Shown here piece after piece: positions 36,227 to 44,742 of a stretch of DNA of 64,000 nt. Origin of the DNA: Chitinimonas sp. BJYL2 (GTDB lineage: Bacteria > Pseudomonadota > Gammaproteobacteria > Burkholderiales > Chitinimonadaceae); contig NZ_JANZKW010000004.1 of assembly GCF_027257935.1 (NCBI RefSeq), forward strand, positions 124,001 through 188,000. Direction: 5' to 3'. Position 1 is the stretch's first letter. Each line of letters starts with the position of its first letter. The notes under the pieces are model-generated. The model made no database searches. It was not told the DNA's origin and saw only the letters and a list, made by a program, of their open reading frames with translations. The position numbers and the translations under genes are program-made.

Positions 36227-37195
36227 ATGGTCAGTGATTTCAGCGTAACCAAGTTTTTGAAATGGACCATGCTAGGTGTGGGCCTAGCATTCTTAGGTTA
36301 TGCCGCAACAATAATTTATCTAACTTGGCCAATCTCAGAGTTTACGATTGCAAAATCTGGAACTTTTGGTGATAGCTTTGGGGCATTAACATCGTTGTTC
36401 TCTGGCCTTGGCGTCGCTGGTCTTTTGGCAACTATATTTCTGCAACGAGAAGAACTAAAACTAAACCGAAAAGAGCTTGAAGAAACAAGAAAGGAGATTC
36501 AGCTTCAAAACCAAACCTTTCACAGAGCAAGGTTTGAGGATGCCTTCTATCAGATGTTGACTCTATATAAAGAAAACCTTAGGGAACTATCCATCAGGCC
36601 CCATAGTGAACACAGTGAACGGATATACGGGATAGAAGCAATTAGCTATCTACTAACAAAATTTGACAAAGCCTGGGGCAAGCACAATCTTCGCACTCTT
36701 CCTAGCGAAGAGAAAAGCAGAAACGAATATTTATACATATTATGCTCAACAATACAGTCGGTATTCGGTAAGCAAACCAGATATGTTGAAACTCTTTCAA
36801 GCATGCTGGTGCTAATTGAGGATGAGTCCACACCTTACGGAAGCAAGGAAACCTATTGGAGAGTACTTGTTTCTCAGCTAACAGTTTACGAAGTAAAATA
36901 CCTATTCTATCAAGCACTTATTTCACCGGAATTTTCTCCTTTACGTAACATGATGTTACATTCCTCTTCGCTACAAAATAGGTTAGCAACCCTAACCATA
37001 CCAGACCATCATCGAAATAGTTTTGAAATCATTTGGGGCATAGCTTTGCCCAAGCGTCGAAATGCATTCACCTCACCACTCACACCGTCCCAAATAAAAT
37101 CCGCACGAAAATCAATTCAAAATAAGCGGAAAGAGCAAATAGAGGTAGACAAGAAGAAACCCCATGAGGATCTACTTAATGACGCAGAAACCTAA
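36227..37195 (+). CDS. cassette 6: putative AbiC-like phage abortive infection protein
   Basis: A 322-residue protein. Two N-terminal membrane helices (LKWTMLGVGLAFLGYAATIIYL and FGALTSLFSGLGVAGLLATIFL) lead to a coiled coil (REELKLNRKELEETRKEIQLQNQTF) and a soluble helical domain beginning RFEDAFYQMLTLYKENL, with later LVSQLTVYEVKYLFYQALIS. This is the pattern of the putative phage abortive infection family (putAbiC). Family members are proposed to stop infected cells; the trigger is unknown. The stop TAA is within attC 6. The low GC and cassette location fit acquisition by transfer. Confidence 0.75.
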   Translation: MVSDFSVTKFLKWTMLGVGLAFLGYAATIIYLTWPISEFTIAKSGTFGDSFGALTSLFSGLGVAGLLATIFLQREELKLNRKELEETRKEIQLQNQTFHRARFEDAFYQMLTLYKENLRELSIRPHSEHSERIYGIEAISYLLTKFDKAWGKHNLRTLPSEEKSRNEYLYILCSTIQSVFGKQTRYVETLSSMLVLIEDESTPYGSKETYWRVLVSQLTVYEVKYLFYQALISPEFSPLRNMMLHSSSLQNRLATLTIPDHHRNSFEIIWGIALPKRRNAFTSPLTPSQIKSARKSIQNKRKEQIEVDKKKPHEDLLNDAET

Positions 37196-37285
37196 CCTTT
37201 CGGTCAACGTGACGGCCCAAAGCTGCGCTTTGGGTTCCCTCCACGCCTGCGGCGTTCCGGCCGCACGTTACCTCCAACGTTAGGC
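37190..37285 (+). repeat. attC 6
   Basis: R'' ACCTAAC (complementary to the cassette start GTTAGGT) to R' GTTAGGC; closes cassette 6 (36214-37279). Confidence 0.95.
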
Positions 37286-37294
37286 ACTCGCAAA

Positions 37295-37717
37295 ATGGAT
37301 GAGCGTTCGGAAATTGAACCAGCGCCACTCTCTCGCTGGATAACACTGCCTCTTGGATTAGTGCTTACACCATTCACTTTTCTTTGTGCATTCGGAAGCT
37401 CTACACTTTTATATGCGCCAAACGTACCTCCCACGTTCGCGAGCATCACGATTAGCAGCATATTCTTCATCGGCAGCCTGTGGGTCTTTTACCTCTCACT
37501 TCGATTGGTTTTCGTAAATCCCAAGGGCAAGTCTAGCTTTATAAACCCAACCGGTCTTAGAGCGTTTGGCCTTGTTTTTGCTCTAATTCCAATCGTATCG
37601 CTAGTCACAGGCTCCTTCTGGGATCGCCCTTTTGTATATGGCATCATGAGTATTATTTACTTTGGCGTCACAATGAAATTATTTTCGATTGCCAAAATTC
37701 GGGAGAAAAGTGCCTAA
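37295..37717 (+). CDS. cassette 7: four-TM membrane protein
   Basis: A 140-residue integral membrane protein with four hydrophobic helices (about 15-37, 48-68, 87-105, 112-131). It begins MDERSEIEPAPLSRWITLPLGLVLTPFTFLCAFGS. I recall similar small four-TM proteins as frequent integron cassette products, but no function is assigned. The stop TAA lies in attC 7. Confidence 0.65.
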   Translation: MDERSEIEPAPLSRWITLPLGLVLTPFTFLCAFGSSTLLYAPNVPPTFASITISSIFFIGSLWVFYLSLRLVFVNPKGKSSFINPTGLRAFGLVFALIPIVSLVTGSFWDRPFVYGIMSIIYFGVTMKLFSIAKIREKSA

Positions 37718-37807
37718 CCTTTCAGTCAACCTGACCGCCCAAAGCTGCGCTTTGGGTTCCCTCCATGCCTCCGGCATTCCGGCGGCAGGTTACTTCCAAC
37801 GTTAGGG
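37712..37807 (+). repeat. attC 7
   Basis: R'' GCCTAAC to R' GTTAGGG; closes cassette 7 (37280-37801). Arms AACCTGACCGCC and GGCGGCAGGTT differ from the main group by paired changes; this is the closest relative of the lone attC at 2202-2297. Confidence 0.95.
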
Positions 37808-37814
37808 TTTATGC

Positions 37815-38165
37815 GTGACTCGCGCCAAGCTAGCATTGCTAACAGTGATAACTCTTATCATAGGGTTTGTTGCCGGGGTGATCGCTGACAATAAATTCAT
37901 GGTTGCCAAGAATAATGTCGCACTAGAAACCAGGCTTATTAGCGACGTGAAAGTTCGGCTTCATTTAATGAGGCTTCTAAGAAATTCAGAAAGCAAAGCC
38001 GCTTGGGAGTTTATGGCAACGCTAAACGATGGCGACATTGAGGCACTCAGACTCATAGCTGCAACCTCTAGCTCCCCTGAGAAAATAGATCAAACCCTTA
38101 AGCAAGCAATCGCCGAGCAGAGAATATCCATGAAAGAGAGCGGGAATGAAACACGTACACCCTAA
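37815..38165 (+). CDS. cassette 8: single-TM anchored small protein
   Basis: A 116-residue protein with an N-terminal hydrophobic helix (LALLTVITLIIGFVAGVIA) and a helical soluble part (VKVRLHLMRLLRNSESKAAWEFMATLNDGDIEALRLIAA). The start is a GTG; an out-of-frame ATG at 37811 leads nowhere. The stop lies in attC 8. Function unknown. Confidence 0.6.
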   Translation: MTRAKLALLTVITLIIGFVAGVIADNKFMVAKNNVALETRLISDVKVRLHLMRLLRNSESKAAWEFMATLNDGDIEALRLIAATSSSPEKIDQTLKQAIAEQRISMKESGNETRTP

Positions 38166-38255
38166 CCTTTCAGTCAACCGGACCGCCCAAAGCTGCGCTT
38201 TGGGTTCCCTCCGTGCCTCTGGCACTCCGGCGGCCCGTTACTTCCAACGTTAGGC
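38160..38255 (+). repeat. attC 8
   Basis: R'' CCCTAAC (complementary to GTTAGGG) to R' GTTAGGC; closes cassette 8 (37802-38249). Belongs with attC 7 in the second subgroup. Confidence 0.95.
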
Positions 38256-38259
38256 ACTG

Positions 38260-38688
38260 ATGACATTTCATACGCTATCTCCCCATGAAGCAGACTCATT
38301 GCGCACTTCGGTTTGTAAAGCATGGGAGTGGTCGGGCTACTACTTCTTTCCGTTGCATCCAACTACCAGAACAGATGTCTTGGCATTTGATTCAGACTTG
38401 CTTGAACCTCTACTACCAGAAGAGGTTTTCCAAAAGCTCATAGAAAGTCTTGAAAGCAAAAAAGTTAGTGTTTGGCGGGAACATGATCCATCCTTGATTA
38501 CAAAAGCCGCCGACTATGATTTTTGTTACGGGTATTCAGAAAGTTTCGCAGTAGATTCTGAGAATAGCTGGATCGTATATTGGTCACACGAAGGAACGAT
38601 CACTTTCGGCGGGGTAGCTCTAATTGAAAGAATTAAATGTGCAGTCCCAAACTGGCAAACCGCACTCTGTAGTTGGGCAAGTGCCTAA
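38260..38688 (+). CDS. cassette 9: hypothetical soluble protein
   Basis: A 142-residue acidic protein with many aromatic residues (VCKAWEWSGYYFFPLHP, DFCYGYSESFAVDSENSWIVYWSHEGTITFGG). Mixed strand/helix content recalls immunity-type proteins of toxin systems, but no family is recognised. ATG is 10 bases into cassette 9 and the stop lies in attC 9. Confidence 0.65.
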   Translation: MTFHTLSPHEADSLRTSVCKAWEWSGYYFFPLHPTTRTDVLAFDSDLLEPLLPEEVFQKLIESLESKKVSVWREHDPSLITKAADYDFCYGYSESFAVDSENSWIVYWSHEGTITFGGVALIERIKCAVPNWQTALCSWASA

Positions 38689-38778
38689 CCTTTCGGTCAA
38701 CGTGACGGCCCAAAGCTGCGCTTTGGGTTCCCTCCACGCCTGCGGCGTTCCGGCCGCACGTTACCTCCAACGTTAGCC
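38683..38778 (+). repeat. attC 9
   Basis: R'' GCCTAAC to R' GTTAGCC; closes cassette 9 (38250-38772). Confidence 0.95.
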
Positions 38779-38825
38779 CTTGGCAACCTATAGCCCACGC
38801 CCACTAAATCGCGGAGTCAAATTCA

Positions 38826-39386
38826 ATGTCAAACATTACGATCAAACTAGCACGTCCACATGTTGAAGAGTTGTTGGGACGATTCGAAAATCTTATTGGA
38901 AAAGACTTCCCCGGCTACCGCAACCACATCTACCGCACAATTACATACGCAATGCATTTTCTGGAAAATGCTGAAGAGTATGAGCGGATTGTGGAAGCAG
39001 CATTCGTATACCACGACATTGGTCTCTGGACAGATCGCGAGTTGGCCTACCTAGAGCCATCCGAGGCCATGGCAATTGCCGATAACGAAAAATTCGGATG
39101 GGGGCTGGACCCTGAAATACTGCGCGGCGCGATCCACTGGCACCACAAGATTTTCCCCTATAGTGGGCCTCATCAAAGAATCATCGAAGCCTGCCGTAAG
39201 GCGGACTGGATTGATGCATCAAAAGGCATACTCCGCAAGGGCATAAGCAAGGCAGCAATCAAAGAGGTCGAGGCGGCGTTCCCCAACTTGGGTTTCCACG
39301 ACACATTGCTGCGCCTTGCGAAGGACTATGGGGGTTCAACGCTCGTCGGTGGTATCAAGGTGACGCTAGGCATTGTTAAATGGTAA
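38826..39386 (+). CDS. cassette 10: HD-domain phosphohydrolase
   Basis: A 186-residue HD-superfamily protein. Metal ligands fit the H...HD...H...D pattern: His in NHIYRTITYAMHFL, the HD pair in AAFVYHDIGLW, His residues in AIHWHHKIF and Asp in CRKADWIDASKG. Such proteins hydrolyse nucleotides or phosphate esters; the substrate is not evident. It begins 54 bases inside its cassette, further than the others. Its attC is of a different, aadA-like type, pointing to a separate origin. Confidence 0.8.
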   Translation: MSNITIKLARPHVEELLGRFENLIGKDFPGYRNHIYRTITYAMHFLENAEEYERIVEAAFVYHDIGLWTDRELAYLEPSEAMAIADNEKFGWGLDPEILRGAIHWHHKIFPYSGPHQRIIEACRKADWIDASKGILRKGISKAAIKEVEAAFPNLGFHDTLLRLAKDYGGSTLVGGIKVTLGIVKW

Positions 39387-39402
39387 TCTCAGCCAGAGTT
39401 CG

Positions 39403-39462
39403 GGCTAACAATTCATTCAAGTCGACGCCGCTTCGCGGCGCGGCTTAATTCGCACGTTAGAC
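39403..39462 (+). repeat. attC 10, short aadA-type site
   Basis: R'' GGCTAAC to R' GTTAGAC, only 60 bp. The core AACAATTCATTCAAG, GCCGCTTCGCGGC and GCGGCTTAATTC closely match attC sites of aadA cassettes in mobile class 1 integrons and differ from the other nine sites. Confidence 0.9.
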
Positions 39463-39467
39463 CTCTT

Positions 39468-39749
39468 ATGATGGAATCACGGCTCCTAAAGTCAGCTGCC
39501 CTGAGCCTGTTAGGCGCTTGGGCTTTATTCCTGCTCATCCTGGTTTCGGGTCAACTCCGCTGGGGTAACAGGTTGCTATGGTTGCCGCCTGTAATGTTCG
39601 CTGCTGCGTTCGGTCTGGCCGATGCGAGTTGGGAATATGAGGAACGGCGGGCGCCCATTCTGATCGTGATCGTTGCTGCTATCGCCAACCTGATACTGTA
39701 CGCAACGGGCTATGCTTTTCTGTTCTTGTACTCGATTCCCAATCGATGA
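39468..39749 (+). CDS. cassette 11: three-TM membrane protein
   Basis: A 93-residue hydrophobic protein with three predicted helices (about 10-27, 34-50, 63-88) and an ASWEYEERRAP turn between the second and third. Function unknown. It starts 11 bases after the attC 10 junction (39456/39457) and is the last cassette of the array. Confidence 0.65.
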   Translation: MMESRLLKSAALSLLGAWALFLLILVSGQLRWGNRLLWLPPVMFAAAFGLADASWEYEERRAPILIVIVAAIANLILYATGYAFLFLYSIPNR

Positions 39750-39760
39750 GCCGAGCAATT

Positions 39761-39809
39761 GGTCTGGGCGAACGCCGCTTTGCGGTTTGATTTGCAATAC
39801 CTGTTAACC
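39761..39809 (+). repeat. possible degenerate terminal attC
   Basis: Has a GTCTGGG box where GTCTAAC is expected, a GAACGCCGC-TTT-GCGGT hairpin and ends GTTAACC. It could be a decayed site closing cassette 11. The 195 bases from here to 40004 show no gene. Confidence 0.4.
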
Positions 39810-40004
39810 ATGGCGCGAACTGCGGTGACGCATCACGTCGCGAACCGATACTGATCTCGCTTGGCTTTGGACAATAGGCACCATGCGCGAGTCTGTCGCC
39901 TTGGTTGTGGGGCATATTCATGCCCATCCCGCCTGCAGCTCTCGCAATCCCCACTCTCTGAAGATTGTCTTCAAACACCCGCTACTGTGCAGCGACTCAA
40001 GCTG

Positions 40005-40547
40005 CTAGCTTGGTACCGCATGCATTGGGGATTTGCGTGCCCGTTCATACCGCACTTGCACCAGGCCGGTTTCGTAGCTAACGGTTTCAACCAAGCTCAA
40101 CCGCCGGCTTGAATCGGTATTTGGGAACAGTGGGATGCCACTACCCAGTATGAGCGGGTGGATGGAGACGATGAATTCGTCGATCAGATCATGCTCCAGG
40201 CAGGTCTTGATCAGCGCGGCACCCCCTACGAGCCAGAGTTTGCCGCCCTCGCCATGTTTGAGCTGGCTGATGAAGCCGGCAACGGGTTCGGCGACAGCCT
40301 CCACGCCGGGCGCATCCAGCGTGAGTGGGCGACTTGTGAAGACATAGGCGTGCTTGTCGGGATAGGGGTACTCGCCGAAGGTCAGTGTCTGGTCGTAAGT
40401 GCGGCGGCCCAGCAGGATGGCATCGACCGAGTCGTAGAACACTTGATAGCCGTAATCCTGATCGGTAAACAGCCAGTCCACGCCACCATCGGGGCGGGCA
40501 ATGTAGCCATCGAGGCTGGAGGCGATGAACAGCACCAGTTTGCGCAT
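40005..40547 (-). CDS. dihydrofolate reductase / RibD C-terminal family protein
   Basis: A 180-residue member of the RibD C-terminal/DHFR-like fold (YyaP type). RKLVLFIASSLDGYIARPDGGVDWLF, DAILLGRRTYD, YVFTSRPLT, GKLWLVGGAALIKTCLEHDLIDEFIVSIHPLILGSGIPLFP are typical. It probably reduces a small substrate with NADPH, identity unknown. The ATG at 40547 is chosen because GAAGGA lies 8 bases upstream; the frame opens 5 codons earlier. First non-cassette gene after the integron. Confidence 0.88.
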   Translation of the reverse strand: MRKLVLFIASSLDGYIARPDGGVDWLFTDQDYGYQVFYDSVDAILLGRRTYDQTLTFGEYPYPDKHAYVFTSRPLTLDAPGVEAVAEPVAGFISQLKHGEGGKLWLVGGAALIKTCLEHDLIDEFIVSIHPLILGSGIPLFPNTDSSRRLSLVETVSYETGLVQVRYERARKSPMHAVPS

Positions 40548-40675
40548 GATCGGGTCCTTCATGGACGGGTATAGCCCTCAGTCTAGCCGAGTCACCGCAC
40601 GATAACGTCTTGTACCCCGGCAGCACAGCACGGACAATACGCGCCCCGCCATGCCCATCCCGGAGATCTGCAGCC

Positions 40676-41590
40676 ATGCTGCTCGCGCTGAGAATCGAAG
40701 TCGATCACCTTGCTGCCCTGCGCACGCTGCCCGCACTGGCGGCTTTGTTGCAGGAGCATGGCGCCGATGCGAGTTTTTTTGTGAGCCTGGGGCCAGATCG
40801 CAGTGGCTTGCGCAGCCAGCCGGTATTCGGGGTCGGTAGCCATCGTCAGCAGCAGCGGCTCAATCGCCGCCTCGCCGGGCCGCACGGTCTGGCACGCTTC
40901 TATGGTCGCGGCCTGCCTGCGCCCGAACTAGGCAAACGCGGCATCGACGCGATCAAGGTGCTGCAGCAGATCGGCTATGAGCTGGGCATGGGCGCAGGGG
41001 ATGCCGCAGGCTGGATACGCGATCTGCCCACTCAGGCACAGGATTGGGCGGAGCAGGTACTCAAGCGCAGTCACTACAGCTTTGAAGACCTGCTGGGAAC
41101 TGCGCCGACGTCAATGGCCCTGCCCGGCTGGCGTTGCAACCGCGCGGCCTTGCGCACCGCGCAGCGCCTGGGCCTGTGTTACAGCAGCGACACCCGAGGC
41201 TCACATCCTTACCTGCCGGTGGTGGACGGCGAACCAGTACGTGTCGTGCAGCTGCCCACCACCCTGCCCACGCTGGGCGAGCTGGGTGGGCGCGCAGGTG
41301 CGGAAGACCAGGCCGTGATCGCTACGCTGCTGGCGGCGGCCGGCAATGGCGCCAGCAGCCATGTGTTCACCGTCCAGGCTGGTCGCGATACCGGCAAGGC
41401 CTTGCCGCTACTGGGGCAGGTATTTGCCGCCTGGCGCGCCGCCGGCATGGAGTTGGTGTCGTTGCGTCGGCTGTACGAAAGCCTTGATGCCACACAGCTG
41501 CCGCGACATGCCGTGGAACAGCAGCCTTGGGCGGGCTACGCACGCAATCTGGCCGTTCAAGGCGCTGCCTTTCCGGGAAAGATGGCCTGA
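40676..41590 (+). CDS. ArnD-like polysaccharide deacetylase family protein with altered metal site
   Basis: A 304-residue NodB-fold protein resembling ArnD, the deformylase of aminoarabinose lipid A modification. Matching blocks are LPALAALLQEHGADASFFVSLGPDRSG, IGYELGMGAGDAAGW, GWRCNRAALRTAQRLGLCYSSDTRGSHPYLPV. Canonical metal-site residues look changed: KIDVDT-type start is RIEVDH and the usual GxHxxDH is GMGAGDA, lacking histidines. It may have lost deacetylase activity or act otherwise. No other arn genes are near. Confidence 0.7.
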   Translation: MLLALRIEVDHLAALRTLPALAALLQEHGADASFFVSLGPDRSGLRSQPVFGVGSHRQQQRLNRRLAGPHGLARFYGRGLPAPELGKRGIDAIKVLQQIGYELGMGAGDAAGWIRDLPTQAQDWAEQVLKRSHYSFEDLLGTAPTSMALPGWRCNRAALRTAQRLGLCYSSDTRGSHPYLPVVDGEPVRVVQLPTTLPTLGELGGRAGAEDQAVIATLLAAAGNGASSHVFTVQAGRDTGKALPLLGQVFAAWRAAGMELVSLRRLYESLDATQLPRHAVEQQPWAGYARNLAVQGAAFPGKMA

Positions 41591-41629
41591 TGCTTGCTTG
41601 GGGTGGTGTACCACCACCGGAGCATGCCC

Positions 41630-42052
41630 ATGGACGACCTTGCCCACTACACCATCGAACCGGCTGATTTCGGCCAGGGTTGGCACAGCGAGCGCCTGAG
41701 CGCACAACGCATGCCCGACCCGCTGCCTATCGGCTTTCCCGATGCGTTCCGGGCACGGCTGATGCAGCTGGCCGACGCCCCTGGCGTTTCGGACACGGCG
41801 TTTCAGCATGTCTACTTTGATCTGGTGGTATGCCCGCAATTGCAAGCGGCGTTAATGGGCTTTGGCGATGCCGCCGCACAGGTATTTGCCGACCCCGCCT
41901 TCGGCTGGCGCATTCATCTGGATGCCCGCCTCCAGCATCGATGGAATGAATGCCTGGTCAAGCATGGCGAAGGCGCATGGCTGGACGAAACCGTCTCCTT
42001 GCTGGCCGGGTTCCGCATGCTGGCTGAACATCTGGATGACTGGAAACATTGA
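41630..42052 (+). CDS. conserved hypothetical protein
   Basis: A 140-residue soluble protein (MDDLAHYTIEPADFGQGWH...LAEHLDDWKH), no signal or TM. The ATG at 41630 has GGAG 7 bases upstream; another ATG at 41624 is in frame. It follows the ArnD-like gene by 39 bases and is convergent with apaG. I do not recognise a family. Confidence 0.6.
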   Translation: MDDLAHYTIEPADFGQGWHSERLSAQRMPDPLPIGFPDAFRARLMQLADAPGVSDTAFQHVYFDLVVCPQLQAALMGFGDAAAQVFADPAFGWRIHLDARLQHRWNECLVKHGEGAWLDETVSLLAGFRMLAEHLDDWKH

Positions 42053-42077
42053 GGCCGTGTGCAGGCCCCGTTGATAC

Positions 42078-42461
42078 TTAGTGCAATACGCGCGGCACGG
42101 ACAGCACGAACTCGTCGATAGGCGCGTCGAACCGGGTTCCGTCATCCGCAACAAACTGGTAGCTGCCACGCATGGTACCCACCGGTGAGCTGATCGCCAC
42201 CCCGCTGGTGTACTGAAAACCCTCACCCGGCGCCAGCCTTGGCTGCTCGCCCACCACACCCTGCCCACGCACTTCCTGCACCTTGCCGTCGGCCTCGGTA
42301 ATGATCCAGTGCCGCGTCTGCAACTGGGCACGCTCGGTGCCGGTGTTGACGATGGTGACCTCATAAGCGAACACAAAGCGGCTATCGGCTTCGTCGGACT
42401 GATCCGGCACAAATCGGGTTTGTACGGTCACCGTGATGTGATGCTTGCGGGATTCGCCCAT
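42078..42461 (-). CDS. apaG: ApaG
   Basis: A 127-residue fibronectin III-like protein matching ApaG in length and sequence: [91 protein letters not shown]. ApaG is linked to stress and diadenosine tetraphosphate metabolism in E. coli, with an unsettled molecular role. The ATG at 42461 fits the family start. Divergent from rpe. Confidence 0.93.
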   Translation of the reverse strand: MGESRKHHITVTVQTRFVPDQSDEADSRFVFAYEVTIVNTGTERAQLQTRHWIITEADGKVQEVRGQGVVGEQPRLAPGEGFQYTSGVAISSPVGTMRGSYQFVADDGTRFDAPIDEFVLSVPRVLH

Positions 42462-42578
42462 GACTGGCTTGCGGCTGTGTTGGATGGGGGCGATTACACG
42501 CGAAATCTTGCTCACTCACAAGGCGTGCGGTGCTTTCCGGTAAAATCGCCGCATCCCCACTCTCTCCGAGCCGCGATC

Positions 42579-43268
42579 ATGGCCCAGCCTACCTTCCGCA
42601 TTGCCCCGTCCATCCTGTCGGCCAACTTTGCCAAGCTAGGCGAAGAAGTACAGAACGTGATCGCGGCCGGTGCCGACATCATCCACTTCGACGTGATGGA
42701 CAACCATTACGTGCCCAACCTCACTATCGGCCCCCTGGTGTGCGAAGCCATCCGCCCCTGCACCGATGCGCTGATCGACGTGCACCTGATGGTCAAGCCC
42801 GTGGACCGCATCATTCCGGACTTTGCCAAGGCCGGTGCCAACATCATCACTTTCCACCCCGAAGCCAGCGAACACATCGACCGCAGCCTTGGCCTGATCC
42901 GCGATTCGGGCTGCAAGGCCGGCCTGGTATTCAACCCGGCCACGCCGCTGCATTACCTTGACCATGTGATGGACAAGGTCGACATGATCCTCTTGATGAG
43001 CGTGAACCCCGGCTTTGGCGGGCAGAAGTTCATTCCCGAAACGCTCAACAAGCTGCGTGACGCGCGCCGCCGCATTGATGCGTACACGGCCAAAACCGGC
43101 AAGGAAATCTGGCTCGAAATCGACGGTGGCGTGAAGGTGGACAATATCGCCGAGATTGCCGCCGCCGGGGCCGATACCTTTGTGGCCGGTTCAGCGATCT
43201 ACAACACGCCCGATTACAAGGCCACCATCGATGCCATGCGTGCCGAGCTGGCCAAGGTGAGCCGCTAA
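42579..43268 (+). CDS. rpe: ribulose-phosphate 3-epimerase
   Basis: A 229-residue TIM-barrel enzyme interconverting ribulose-5-P and xylulose-5-P in the pentose phosphate pathway. Signatures: [60 protein letters not shown] and [11 protein letters not shown]. The ATG at 42579 ([11 protein letters not shown]) agrees with the family; the open frame upstream is not supported. First gene of the rpe-SDR-gph-trp block. Confidence 0.96.
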   Translation: MAQPTFRIAPSILSANFAKLGEEVQNVIAAGADIIHFDVMDNHYVPNLTIGPLVCEAIRPCTDALIDVHLMVKPVDRIIPDFAKAGANIITFHPEASEHIDRSLGLIRDSGCKAGLVFNPATPLHYLDHVMDKVDMILLMSVNPGFGGQKFIPETLNKLRDARRRIDAYTAKTGKEIWLEIDGGVKVDNIAEIAAAGADTFVAGSAIYNTPDYKATIDAMRAELAKVSR

Positions 43269-43271
43269 GCC

Positions 43272-44024
43272 ATGCGCTGCTATATCGTCACCGGCGCATC
43301 GCGCGGGCTGGGCTTGGCCTTGGCGCGTGATATTGCCGCCCAAGGCCATCAGCTGATTGCGCTGGCGCGGCAGGAATCGCCCGAGCTGGCCACGATAGGT
43401 GCGGCGGCGAGCGGCTACCGCTTTGTGGCCATCGATCTGGCCGATATCGCACAAACCAGCGATACCGCCGAGGAACTGATGGGCTCGCTGGCGGCGGTGG
43501 CCTGGCAAGGCATCTACCTGATCAACAACGCCGGCTTGGTGAAACCCGTGGCACCGGCAGGCCGCTACGATGATGCGGCGCTGATGCAGTGCCTCAACGT
43601 GAACCTGAGTAGCGCCATCGTGCTGGCCAATGCCTTCCTGAGGCACTTCCAGCATCACGCCGGCGACAAGTGCATACTCAATATCAGCTCCGGTGCGGGC
43701 CGCAATGCCTACCAGAGCTGGAGCGCCTACTGCACCGCCAAGGCGGGGCTTGATATGTACAGCCGCTGCGTGGGTGTAGAGCAGCAACGCGAGGCCAAGC
43801 CGGTGCGTATCGCCGCTATTGCCCCGGGCATCATCGATACCGGCATGCAGGCGGATATCCGGGCGGCCGAGGTAGCCGACTTCCCCCAGCTAGCGCAGTT
43901 TGTGGATTACCACCGTAACGGTGATCTCACCCCTGCCGCCCAATGTGCTAGCGAGATACTGGGCCTGCTGCACAGCCAGCATGTGGGCGTGGGCGAGCTG
44001 CTCGACGTGCGCAGTTTCCGATGA
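43272..44024 (+). CDS. short-chain dehydrogenase/reductase (benzil/sepiapterin reductase-like)
   Basis: A 250-residue SDR. Cofactor site VTGASRGLGLALARD, the NNAG motif (LINNAGLVKPV), Ser in NISSGAG and the YxxxK pair in SAYCTAKAGLD. The C-terminal PGIIDTGMQ segment fits the benzil reductase/sepiapterin reductase group. It sits 3 bases after rpe and overlaps gph by 4 bases, so it is co-transcribed, which is unusual for the rpe-gph pair. Substrate unknown. Confidence 0.88.
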   Translation: MRCYIVTGASRGLGLALARDIAAQGHQLIALARQESPELATIGAAASGYRFVAIDLADIAQTSDTAEELMGSLAAVAWQGIYLINNAGLVKPVAPAGRYDDAALMQCLNVNLSSAIVLANAFLRHFQHHAGDKCILNISSGAGRNAYQSWSAYCTAKAGLDMYSRCVGVEQQREAKPVRIAAIAPGIIDTGMQADIRAAEVADFPQLAQFVDYHRNGDLTPAAQCASEILGLLHSQHVGVGELLDVRSFR

Positions 44025-44695
44025 GCCACGCCATCAAAGCCGTTGCCCTCGATCTCGACGGCACCCTGCTCGACACAATTGCCGACCTGGCCGCTGCGGC
44101 CAATGCCATGCGCGCCGAGCTGGGCCTCAACCCGCTGGCACAGCCACGGCTCGAAAGCTTTGTCGGGGGCGGCATGGTGCAGCTGGTACACCGCGCCCTC
44201 ACCGACAGCCACGATGGCCGCGCCCACCCGGAGCTGCTCGAAGCCGGTGTCGATGCGTTCTGCCGCCATTACGACGCCATGCTCGCCAACACCACCCGCC
44301 CGTACCCTGGTGTGGTAGATGGTTTGCAGCAGATGCTGTCACTCGGCCTGAAGCTGGCCGTGGTCACCAACAAGCCCTACCGCTTCTCCGTACCCGTACT
44401 GGAACGCACCGGCCTGCTGCCCTTCTTTGCACTGGTACTGGGCGGCGACAGCCTGCCGGAGAAGAAACCGCATCCGCTGCCCCTGCTGCATGTGTGCGAG
44501 TACTTCGGCATCGCACCGGCCGAACTGCTGATGATTGGCGACTCGCATTTTGACCGCGATGCGGCCTTGAATGCCGGTTCGCCGTGTCTGCTATTGCGAT
44601 ATGGTTATGACGATATTAAGCATTTGGCGTGCAATGGGCATATCGATAGCCTTGTCGAAGCCGCCGATTTTGTGAAGAATGCGGGCTCGGCTTAA
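44021..44695 (+). CDS. gph: phosphoglycolate phosphatase
   Basis: A 224-residue HAD hydrolase that removes phosphoglycolate. Motif I is ALDLDGTLLDT, motif II VVTNKPYRF, motif III KKPHPLPLL and motif IV MIGDSHFDRDAALNAG. A cap domain lies between motifs I and II. The start overlaps the SDR stop (ATGA). Position before trpE matches other betaproteobacteria. Confidence 0.93.
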   Translation: MSHAIKAVALDLDGTLLDTIADLAAAANAMRAELGLNPLAQPRLESFVGGGMVQLVHRALTDSHDGRAHPELLEAGVDAFCRHYDAMLANTTRPYPGVVDGLQQMLSLGLKLAVVTNKPYRFSVPVLERTGLLPFFALVLGGDSLPEKKPHPLPLLHVCEYFGIAPAELLMIGDSHFDRDAALNAGSPCLLLRYGYDDIKHLACNGHIDSLVEAADFVKNAGSA

Positions 44696-44742
44696 ATCCC
44701 GTTGCCGCCCGGCAGCGATTCTTTCGGTTCCCCTACCACATC

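Larger units (their letters stand above)
32602..39809. mobile_element. chromosomal integron with eleven gene cassettes
   Basis: intI, a 135-bp attI region and eleven cassettes, ten of them closed by a recognisable attC. Nine attC sites (96-97 bp) are close variants of one sequence, which marks an array built by one integrase. Cassettes are lower in GC than the flanking chromosome, all genes face away from intI, and several stop codons lie inside the attC R'' box. The array sits between acnA and a RibD-like reductase gene. Confidence 0.95.

Noticed and set aside
33715-39462. CRISPR array
   Set aside because: The repeats are 96 bp and palindromic, have GTTRRRY ends and are separated by genes, so they are integron attC sites.
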